Shown: positions 19,300 through 27,979 of the stretch, piece by piece | How the letters are laid out: every line of letters begins with the position of its first letter | Numbering within the stretch: position 1 is the stretch's first letter | Assembly (NCBI GenBank): GCA_032718475.1 | Contig: JAUCBJ010004307.1 | Location: 1-44,924, forward strand | Direction of reading: 5' to 3' | From: Nemertoderma westbladi | Taxonomy: Eukaryota > Xenacoelomorpha > Nemertodermatida > Nemertodermatidae | DNA length: 44,924 nucleotides | Program-made: the position numbers and the translations under genes | The notes under the pieces: model-generated | What the model saw: only the letters and a program-made list of their open reading frames with translations | What the model was told of the DNA's origin: nothing | Database searches by the model: none

Positions 19300-20292
19300 C
19301 TGACCATGAGATCTCGGGGTGCAATGTTGCTGGGTCCGGCGGCACTGTATGTGTGGCTGACCGTGAGATCTGGGGCCGCTTATGGTGCTGGGTCCATCGG
19401 CACTGTGTGTGGCTGACCGCGAGATCTGGAGTCGCTATGTTACTGGGTCCGTCGGCACTGTGTATGGCTGACCATGAGATCTGGGAGTGCAATGTTGCTG
19501 GGTCCGCCGGCACTGTATGTGTGGCTGACCATGAGATCTGGGGGTGCTATGTTACTGGGTCCGTCGGCAGTATGTATGGCTGAACGTGAGATCTGGAGTC
19601 GCTATGTTACTGGGTCCGTCGGCACTGTGTGTGGCTGAACGTGAGATCTGGAACGCTATGTTGCTGGGTCCGTCGGCACTGTGTGTGGCTGACCATGAGA
19701 TCTGGGGGCGCTATGTTGCTGGGTCCGCCGGCACTGTGTGTGGCTGACCGCGAGATCTGGAACGCTATGTTGCTGGGCCCGTCGGCACTGTGTGTGGCTG
19801 ACCGCGAGATCTGGGGCCGCTATGTTGCTGGGTCCGTCGGCACTGTGTGTGTGTGGCTGACCATGAGATCTGGGTGTGCCATGCTGCTGGGTCCGCCGGC
19901 ACTGTATGTGTCGCTGACCGTGAGATCTGGGGGTGCAATGTTGCTGGGTCCGCCGGCACTGTATGTGTGGCTGACCATGAGATCTGGGGGTGCTATGTTA
20001 CTGGGTCCGTCGGCAGTGTGTATGGCTGAACGTGAGATCTGGAACGCTATGTTGCTGGGTCCGTCGGCACTGTGTGTGGCTGACCGCGAGATCTGGGGCC
20101 GCTATGTTGCTGGGTCCGTCGGCACTGTGTGTGGCTGACCGCGAGATCTGGGGGCGCTATGTTGCTGGGTCCGTCGGCACTGTGTGTGGCTGACCGCGAG
20201 ATCTGGGGCCGCTATGTTGCTGGGTCCGTCGGCACTGTGTTTGGCTGACCGCGAGATCTGATAGCGCTATGTTGCTGGGTCGGCCGGCACTG
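19300..20292. repeat. 55-bp minisatellite, second block, about 18 copies, variable type
   Basis: Units have GGGTCCGTCGGC or GGGTCCGCCGGC in place of GGGACAGCCGGC. GAACGTGAG, GACCGCGAG and GACCATGAG variants are mixed, and some units are shorter (AGATCTGGAACGCTATG). A run of variants at 18730-18900 recurs in the same order at 19757-19930, showing a duplication of several units. Confidence 0.9.
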
Positions 20293-21224
20293 CACATTAG
20301 TGCAATTCGATCATTATCATCATTATAATTAGTATTATTATAGAAATAATAGTAATATTATAACTATTTAAGTATTATAATCTTTGTTTCAAGTATTTTT
20401 ATCGTAGTGCCATTTATTGGATAGCTATGAAATAAAATAAAATACCGAAATTAAATAAGAAGATCACACCACAAGAAATTGGAACTACTAAAAAGTTGGA
20501 TGCTATACCAAAGAAGGAAACATTAAGATATGATACAGTATTATCTTCACATCAAGATGTCATGGAATCAGTATGATTTCGTTCGTAGCTATACTATCCA
20601 TCAGATTAAAATGTTAAATTGCATAGGAATAAGATCCTGTTGAAAGTCTCTTGCGTGGCAACAAAATTGTGTATTAGGGTTCAGTTCTGTTGAAGATCTC
20701 CGAATTCTAAAGGGGAATAAGGCATGGTCTGCATTAAATAAACTATCACGAATATGGAAATCACAATGAAAAATAACTTCTATGACAGTAAATATATTCC
20801 GGGCAGCAGTATAGCACATGCTCTGATATACGGCAGTAGTCCCAGTTGGGACCCAGTTGGGTCTTAGTGTAGAAGGCACCAAATACATTGAAGGTACTGT
20901 ACGTACGTGCACCAGGATGCTGCAAGGGTTCATGGCTTAAAATACATTGCACACGTATTATCTCGGTCCAGTGCCACTAAAGGCACCGTATTATATCGGT
21001 GATAACTGGTTGGTGAGTTGTGGTGAGCCGGTGAAAATCTACAACCTGTGGCAATAGATGGGTTTTAGGCTGCAATGACTCATTGCGAACACTGGATGTG
21101 ATGCGTTGAAGACGCTACATCTAAGACTAAGAGTTGCGAACTCATATTGAGTAGTGGGAGTAAGTTGATACAAGACTTGGTCGGTCTGGAATTAATCTAA
21201 CTAATTGGTTTATTTTTGTCATAG
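20293..21224 (+). other. Intron sequence upstream of the second exon
   Basis: AT-rich to 20460, then mixed sequence. Minus-strand frames of 110 and 63 codons (20601-20952) have no recognisable domain and look fortuitous. The segment ends in the TATTTTTGTCATAG acceptor. Confidence 0.5.
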
Positions 21225-21386
21225 AGTGTTGGCGATGATGTTTAAAATCACATTTTCAATAACAAACACCGAAATTATGAATCCCGACTTCGTTCAATCG
21301 TTGCTACAAATATCTTTCTTTGACAATACTCAAATGCTGAGAAAGGGGCTGCTTAGATATTGGGAAGACATAGAAAAAACAACTAG
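21225..21386 (+). CDS. M1 aminopeptidase-like gene, internal exon 2 in window
   Basis: The exon is 162 bases, preceded by TTTTTGTCATAG and followed by the donor GTTAGT at 21387. Its first base completes the codon left open by the exon at 14319-14950, giving Arg, and it ends again after two bases of a codon. The roughly 54 residues (VLAMMFKITFS..., NPDFVQSLLQISFFDNTQML, LRYWEDIEKTT) continue the ERAP1_C-like helical repeats, and the LN-R-VLAMMF junction mirrors the LNRYL-type motif of the family. The donor is separated from the next exon by 14.4 kb, mostly the inserted retroelement. Confidence 0.8.
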
Positions 21387-21520
21387 GTTAGTTAAATATC
21401 CATAAATGTATGCAAAGTGGATAAAAAGTGGGGGCATGTTTGCAGTCAGGTGTACCCTACACCAGCCATATCCATACGCCCTTATCGAGACTTTCAACCA
21501 TACAGTAAGTAAGTGGTATC
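21387..21520 (+). other. Intron sequence before the retroelement, with target-site duplication
   Basis: Unique sequence. GTATC at 21516-21520 is repeated at 34696-34700 on the far side of the retroelement. Confidence 0.85.
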
Positions 21521-22626
21521 TGTTCGCGCTTTTAAGACCTTTGGCAGTTTAACCCGCCAAATCTATATGTCTTCTAGGTTATAAATCGACTTTAGCCTAT
21601 GACAAGTATTTGATACAAATAAATCCAACATTAGCCGAAGCCAGTCTATGCGCGACCATTCACCCGCTGGATATACCCGGGAGACTGGATTCGGATGCTT
21701 TAATTTGATTGCGGTGCAGGCCTACCGTACTATTCGATTGATCGTTAATATATAATCTCTGACAAATATTATTCACTTTCGGGAAATATTAGCAGTTCCT
21801 TTAGGACGTGGCGCTCTATCCATATAAACAGAGTTATGACTTACACTATACACAACGGGATGGCTTATAGATCACAAAAGGTGCATTCTTTAGGAAATGC
21901 TTTGTTACTCGGTCAAGCACATACAGACTATTGCACACCACTGCACACTGAATTGCCGATATTCAGTGATTTTAATCATGTATAAAGAGAACAACAACCG
22001 ACATTTGTAGGGCCTATTAAGTAGCATTGCATTCACTACAAACCACGATAATGTATGTCGCAATTGCTATATGTAACCGGTCTCTCTAACCTTAGTGTAT
22101 CAAGAAGATTGGGGTTTCTGATCGTTTATCAATATTCTCCAAATAACAATATGCAAACGAATGATACATTTAATAACAAACCGTAAATAGCAGTAAATAA
22201 TGCGGTGAAAAGCAGTTTGAGTTTACAGCACGTAGTATGCAGTACCGTGCCAGACCAGGTAGGTAGTGTGCCAAGTTAACCAAGATAACAGTTTTGTGAT
22301 CTTATAATTAAAGACGTTCTAATGTTGGAAAATTCAGAAACATTCCACAGCCGATGATGTTCCAAGCTGGGAAAAACGTCATTACTGAATCATGTGATTC
22401 GTGGTATACATTTTACAGACAAAGAGGTAATCTATCACTGTGATTGGTCAACTGTTGTTCTGATTGGTTGATCGAACGGAACAAAGAGGCTACACAAGTA
22501 CAGCAAATCAGCCAACCAGCGGGCGGATTGTGCCACTAGAAGATACAGTTTAGAGGATTTGAGCGAATGGGGGAAAACTGGATTACGAATGGAAAAGGCC
22601 AGTTATATCCCCCAAAAGCTTTTACA
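21521..22626 (-). repeat. 3' LTR of the complete retroelement
   Basis: 1,106 bases, bounded by TGTTCGCGC and CTTTTACA. The minus strand has two CCAAT boxes (complement of GATTGG at about 22441-22470) that may belong to a promoter. Differences from the other LTR are about seven substitutions and one small indel near 21855. Confidence 0.9.
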
Positions 22627-22644
22627 CCGCTCCCAGAAAATGGG
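22627..22644 (-). other. Polypurine tract region
   Basis: Identical to 8405-8422. It lies directly before the 3' LTR on the minus strand and ends GGGAGCGG. Confidence 0.6.
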
Positions 22645-22704
22645 ATTTAATTATATAAAATATAAAAAATCACAGTTTCTAAAATATAAAAATACTCTAA
22701 ACAG

Positions 22705-22911
22705 TTAGTCTTTCTTGCGCGGACGGCGTTTACGCAGTTTCTTGAGGCTAGCAAGAGTCCTTTTCTCTTTGGGGCGAGCCACTTTACTAGGAGGGCTATA
22801 ACTCCTGGGTGAAGGGTGCAATACAATTGCATCAGAAGGTTTAAGGTTACGGTCGGTGTCTCGTCCATTTCGATATGCTTCTCCTCGAGCTGATTTTCCT
22901 CCGCTTGTCGT
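22705..22911 (-). CDS. Small basic 3' frame, second copy
   Basis: The frame ends SLKKLRKRRPRKKD at a stop at 22705 and aligns with the ORF at 8483-8689 (TSGGKSARGEAYRNGRDTDR, PSPRSYSPPSKV). The position of the other copy's ATG is ACG here, and no in-frame ATG lies close upstream. If expressed it must be joined by splicing or be part of a longer product. A 73-codon frame in another register (22647-22868) is not shared with the other copy. Confidence 0.45.
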   Translation of the reverse strand, partial: TTSGGKSARGEAYRNGRDTDRNLKPSDAIVLHPSPRSYSPPSKVARPKEKRTLASLKKLRKRRPRKKD

Positions 22912-23223
22912 TGGATACGTTAAAACTCTCGCAGAGAATAGGGTTGTCTAAGTTCGATATCTTCTTAGAGATTTTGGATTTCCCAATCGAACTGAGATAA
23001 AGCCAATTCGTTTATCGCTTGGACTTGCTGTTACAACTTACGTTTATCTGAACAAACGCAGGTTTCCTTTCTGATCTTTGTAGAATAGCGTTTAACTCGT
23101 TTCGTACAACGCTCTCCTCCACCTTGATGAAGGGTTGTATCGCGTTAAACTGGGACGACTATAGGGTTGAATGGCGATATTAGGTGTCCGCGTCCCAATA
23201 CGGAATTATTTTATACGGTATTA
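22912..23223 (-). other. Retroelement 3' spacer
   Basis: No conserved ORF. The homologous region at 8690-9239 carries about 250 extra bases. Confidence 0.45.
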
Positions 23224-24000
23224 TTATCGCTCGAAACTCCAGTAAATATAATGAGTACAACTGTGTTTAGCATAACGTCTCCGCGGATGTTTATGTCTTT
23301 CCGTTTGCTGATTGGGTCTAGGGCATTCATCGCAGTAATACCAAAGACGCACGTCCTGCATGGGAAACGCGAGTGATCGTTCGCCGGTTTTACAATATTC
23401 CTCCATCGGTTCGAAGCTATCCGGTACAACAGGTAGCGGTCGATCGGCGGTAAGATACATCATAGTGAAATAGAGTCGTTTGAGTTCTATCATAGGGTCA
23501 TGATGTATACCTTGAGGATATCGAGTTTCTAGATTTTGTTGACTGGCTATATTGAGATATGTTTCTCTCAAGAATTCCAGATATTCTTTGAAGTCGCTGC
23601 GTTTATCCGGTTCTTCAACATCTTCACTTTCGAGTCGGTTTCGAATAGAATTTTCGTGTTCGAATCTCAGTTTATCGTTCCGCTTCCGCTGGGTATGATA
23701 TTTAAATAAAACCATTTCCCTTTCGGTGTCTATATCGTTCGTATCGTGTAGGTCGATAGGATGACCAGTAGTTAAGAAGTCCATATACGTACCATTACGA
23801 TGCGTATAGCGAGCGGTGAATTTTCTATAGTCCAATTCACGCGTAAGTTGTTCCTGGGACATTGGCGGTTCGATATAACGACCATCGTCCTCCATAGTAG
23901 TTGGACCAGCGTCGCCGCGTATCAAGCTATCAACAAACGCTTGTAAAGGTAGAGTATATCGCTCCCTGATACCAAGATCATCTTCTATCAACTCAATCAT
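23224..24000 (-). CDS. Accessory ORF downstream of pol, 258 residues, unknown function
   Basis: It starts at an ATG (MIELIEDDLGIRERYTL) read from 24000 and stops at 23224. It occupies the position where env lies in env-bearing retroelements, but no signal peptide or hydrophobic membrane segment is visible. The protein is highly charged. It has a central Glu/Arg/Lys-rich helical part, the segment LYFTMMYLTADRPLPVVPDSF, a CDEC pair near the C-terminus and a basic HKHPRRRYAKH tail. I do not recognise a family. The start is preceded by TATATAGCAG, a plausible 3' splice site kept in the other copy, so a spliced subgenomic message is possible. The other copy (9240-9810) is decayed. Confidence 0.6.
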   Translation of the reverse strand: MIELIEDDLGIRERYTLPLQAFVDSLIRGDAGPTTMEDDGRYIEPPMSQEQLTRELDYRKFTARYTHRNGTYMDFLTTGHPIDLHDTNDIDTEREMVLFKYHTQRKRNDKLRFEHENSIRNRLESEDVEEPDKRSDFKEYLEFLRETYLNIASQQNLETRYPQGIHHDPMIELKRLYFTMMYLTADRPLPVVPDSFEPMEEYCKTGERSLAFPMQDVRLWYYCDECPRPNQQTERHKHPRRRYAKHSCTHYIYWSFER

Positions 24001-25095
24001 ATCTGCTATATAAGTTTATCCATATTATAATGAGTTTATATTTAGGCGAGCGGGCATCGCTGCCTACCCCTCTCTGCCCCCGGACAGTGCGAGATCCTCA
24101 GCGCTGGTGTACTTTCGCCGATGTGCCTATCGCCAACGTCGTAGCTGCACAACGACTACAACAACCAGCACGAGTCACTCCACCGTCCGTCCCAAAGGCT
24201 TAGATATACTTCAGGTTCTTACTGGAGAGTTAGGGCTACTTTCACAATTGCGACTCGCTACTGTAAACACACCTTAGTAGTAACATTCACCTACAAACGC
24301 ACAAATTCCACGTAACTGTCACAAATGGTACACATTCTATCACACATTCGGGTCATTTGTCCGTTAGTCAAGTGCCTTCCAGAATGTCACGTTGTTATTA
24401 TGTATCCTTGGATACTAGCGGTGTGCTATTTATTCCGTATGTTATTCAATGAGCAAGCTTTTTATTGTTCTGTTAACTCGCTTCTAATTCTAGCGTGGTT
24501 GTTCCTATGGTGACATTATGGAAAGCTAGCGGTAGAATTAGGGTAATTCCCATGCATACAGATCTGGGATGCTATTTAATAGTAAGTCTTTAATGGTCAA
24601 TATCATCTCTATACATGATTTTATGAATTTTATCGGCTATTGACTCTATATTGGAGATTCTCGCACACTAATACACTTAATAGGTGAATCTCCGCTCCCA
24701 TGATCTATTAATTAATGGAATTTTGGGAATATTATAAATTGTATAAAATAACAATTTATCAAATTCATTAAAACATGAATTTAAATTTATTCCCGTAAAT
24801 TTTATTATTTAATATTAAATGGACACAATTTTATTCCAGAACATGTCTGGGGACTAGGATCCTTGATTCTAGGAAATTGGTCTTTTTAAGAATATCGGTA
24901 AGTGCTACGATATCTTAATCGACTAGAATGTTAAAGGATCTGAAATTTGACAGATTTTATAAATATTAATAGTTAATATTTAGGATGGGCACCAGTTTAT
25001 TCCAGAACTTGTCTGGGGACGTTAACCACTGATTCTAGAATTTTGTCTTTCAAGTATATCGGTGGGTGCCGCGATATCTTAATCGACTAGAATTG
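24001..25095 (-). other. 3' non-coding region with an internal direct repeat
   Basis: There is no ORF between pol and the accessory frame. TTCCAGAAC(A/T)TGTCTGGGGAC-type blocks at 24831 and 24998 form a direct repeat with 167-base spacing, equivalent to 10641 and 10821 in the other element. Confidence 0.6.
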
Positions 25096-25307
25096 CAGAT
25101 GGTCAAAGGGTTTAACAGATTTATTTTGCGTTATACGCTACTGTTAAAGGGACATCACGCTACTATATGTATTATTTAATATACGGTATGAGAGCAATAT
25201 CGCACGAAGCAATGTCAGTGTGAAGAGGCAAGTCGTTTCCAAGGTCTACCCAGAGCTTGGTTTAGCCGAGACACGAGGATCTGAACTTTGCATTCCTAAT
25301 ACTCTGC
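25096..25307. other. 212-bp invariant non-coding block, second copy
   Basis: Identical to 10920-11131 at every position. The nested inverted repeat is TTTAACAG at 25111-25118 with CTGTTAAA at 25141-25148. Confidence 0.75.
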
Positions 25308-25645
25308 TTACCAATAATACTTGAATATAGTAGGAGCTTTATTGTACTTTAATAAGTACGGATATTTCATCTTACTGTAGTCACGTATTTATAATGTAAT
25401 ACGGACAGTAAGGAAAGAGAAAAAGAATTATTTCTCGCCGTAGCACTAAATATATAATATATAAGTAATTAAGTAATAAACGCGAATATATATTGCACTA
25501 ATCTACTAAATAATCGCTAAAATAACATTCTACTAAATAAAATTAAAGAAAACGATTATAATAAAATTACATAATAATACATACATAATATAAAATAATA
25601 AAATAAATATAAAATAATATAGTCACACACCCACTCCGTATGTTG
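25308..25645 (-). other. AT-rich spacer just downstream of pol
   Basis: A/T-rich with short repeats (ATAAAAT types). No ORF. Counterpart of 11132-11438. Confidence 0.5.
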
Positions 25646-26675
25646 TTACGTTATGGAGTCCCTAGATATTTGTTGGATTAGGGAGGTGGTCGTGGGAAGA
25701 GTATCTTGCCTTCCATAGTTTCCGGACAGTTTTCGGTCTCTTTCCAGTAAACATAAATGACCAGCTGGGCGATTGAGTGGTTGTGTTACTTTCTCCGCTC
25801 CCTTGGCCTGTCTAATCTCAGCCGGGTTAAGGTGGGGAGGCCATTCATCTTCTTTACTTAGGAAGTCGGGTTCACCTAACCAGTCTGGAGTATCTGTCAG
25901 TTCTTGAGGAGTTGCTCCTCTGGAGGCGATGTCGGCTAGATTAATCGTCTCGGGGCAATGTCTCCATTGATCTACATTGGAGTTGATGTCGTCATTATCT
26001 GAGGAGTATGGTCTTCCCTCAGTTGGATCGTCTAACTCACTGCTCTCATCTTCCCATTCTCTTACTTGATATACCTGATCTTTCGGTAATCTTTCCATGA
26101 GAGTTCTACGGGAAGGGCCAGTAAAGTACCAACCCACTCTAGTTCTTCCCGCATAAGCTTGTAGTGGTTGCGGTTGAGCAGGCCGTTTCTCCAATGTCTC
26201 GAGCGCTTCATGCGCATTTTGACCGATGAGTATTTGGACTCCAGGATAATCGGTGTTGAATCTAGGTATTTCAAGCTGCTGGGTGAAATCGTCCTCATCC
26301 CAGATATAAGGTTCCACTTGGCTGGTAGCGAAGTTCTTTATCGCGACCATTTTTACTGACCTTATGCTGTGTTCTCCTAGTTCATCCTGGGGGGTGGACA
26401 ACGCGCCTACATAATAATCCGCTATTACGGTAGATTTCCAAACCTGCATAATTCCTGACATGTTTAGCTTAGTTCGGAACTTGGGTTGTCCAGCAAAGAT
26501 GTCTTCGGCTAGTTCTTTGTCGATGAATGTTCCTGTGCTACCGGAGTCAAGGAGGGCGTTCACTATATAACTCCTTTTAGGTCCGTGGACCCTTAACTGT
26601 ACTACAGGAAATTCTCGGATTCCTACATTGGAAGTTGGCGCTTTCCAAGATGGTTGTCGATCAGAAGTAGTTAGG
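25646..26675 (-). pseudogene. pol: BEL/Pao protease plus pol remnant with in-frame loss of RT and integrase
   Basis: The open frame runs from the foreign insert at 26675 to the stop at 25646. It begins with the end of Gag (TTSDRQPSWK), then protease LLDSGSTGTFIDKELAEDIF and the DUF1758-like region through IPRFNTDYPGVQILIGQNA. After EGRPYSSDNDDINSN it jumps to VDQWRHCPETINLADIASRG, a motif that normally follows RNase H in this clade. After QAKGAEK it jumps to TQPLNRPAGHLCLLERDRK, the last residues of the integrase tail (compare 11439-12255). No YxDD reverse transcriptase motif or DDE integrase core remains. Both losses keep the reading frame. Confidence 0.82.
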
Positions 26676-27979
26676 GGGAGCTCCGCTTACGTCCTTCTGG
26701 GCTCCTCCCCGAGGCGCACCCACGAGGCGGACGCTTTTCCACCACCCTTGGGGCCAGTCCGACTGATGTTTTTATCAGACCGGGCCGGAGGGTAGCCCGA
26801 TGCTTCCCGGGTTCAATTTTCAATCCCCCGATCACACCGGCACAGCTCGTCAGTGTAGCCAGATGGTCGGCTACTGTCAACTTACTGTGGCCTGACTGTA
26901 CATTGAGCCAACTCAGAGAGTCAACCGGCGGGTGGACCAGTCGATAGCGATCGAGCATCAAGGTCGCCCTTGAGCCAAACCGACGGTCTTGTCCCAAGTG
27001 GGCTTGCGCTACCCAACATGGAATATTGACACGTTTTCACCCGCCTCGCCGGCAGTATTGAGGGGAAGTCGGTTCGGCAAACAATACTGACTAGCTCGAA
27101 AGCTAGGAACAAGTAACCACTTACCAGTCACTGTACACGTGTACTCAACAGATGCTCACGAAATCAAGTACACAACGGTAAACACAAAATCTGACACATA
27201 CCATGCACACACAGAGGACATAATCGGGAAAGACAAATCGGTGACAAAATCAGAGGGGACAAAATTGTATCGACTGATAAAATAGTCGAGAGTACCTTAT
27301 TTTGCCGTCAGGGCAAAATAACTTTGTGTGCACAAAGCATGCTGGGGCGCAGTAAAGATATGGTCCTACTAATACCAGCGGCGTCTAGACCAACCGGCAA
27401 GGGTTCCCATACTCACTCGCAGTGGCCATACATACACTCACGTATACCACGTACCCACAGCAACAGAAAGCTCAAGCAAACTGCCACTGATCGTCCACAC
27501 ACAAACCACAAATTCCAGAGTATCATTCACTCGGACCACACTACCACCATCCCCTCCTTGCAGCAGATATTCTGGGTGCTACCTCCATTCCAATAGTAGC
27601 ACCAACAGAATCATCAGAATCCTGCCCATTCCGATGCAACACCTCCATTCCAATAGTGCTACCCTGGGAAAAGACACGTTTCGGCGGCCGATCGGAGACA
27701 GCAAAGAGTCTGGTCAACTCATACATACCAAACATAGACCTACCACATAGACCACATAAACCACAGATCACACTAAGCCACCACCCCTACTGTGTACAGG
27801 ACTGGCAGTACGGCAACAGGCCGACTAGACGGTACCACGGCACCATGTTGATTCATGGTTCGCTAGACACGAGGGCCTTCAGTAACTCCCTTGCACTATA
27901 GAAACGATTTAACGTGCCCCCAGACCCTCACGAGTCCGCCGCCGCCTGTTGACAGCACCCCTATAGAGACCTCACCTCC
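26676..27979. mobile_element. 1.3 kb GC-rich insertion of unidentified type within gag-pol
   Basis: The left element runs continuously where this segment sits (about 300-330). TTAGG flanks it at 26671-26675 and 27980-27984, a possible 5-bp target duplication. It is GC-rich at both ends, has no TG/CA ends, no clear inverted ends and no poly-A. It contains a TTATTTTGCC/GGCAAAATAA hairpin near 27300 and two related segments (ACCTCCATTCCAATAGT at about 27580 and 27640). Frames of 108 codons (26671-26997, minus) and 90 codons (27324-27596, plus) have no recognised domain. A truncated non-LTR element is one possibility. Confidence 0.6.

Noticed and set aside
18219-20193. ORFs reading MWLTLRSGGAMLLGQPALCVAD-like repeats
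   Set aside because: By-products of the 55-bp minisatellite on both strands, without any independent coding signal.
20601-20952. Minus-strand ORFs of 110 and 63 codons in the intron
   Set aside because: Overlapping frames with no domain or homology to anything recognised; probably chance.
22647-22868. 73-codon minus-strand ORF near the 3' LTR
   Set aside because: Not shared with the homologous region at 8405-8690, where a different frame is conserved.
23224-24000. Accessory ORF as a retroviral envelope
   Set aside because: No signal peptide, membrane segment, cleavage site or glycoprotein-like cysteine pattern is visible.
26676-26740. HDV-like ribozyme at the start of the GC-rich insert
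   Set aside because: A GGGGAG/CTCCCC stem can be drawn, but the nested double-pseudoknot pairings were not found.
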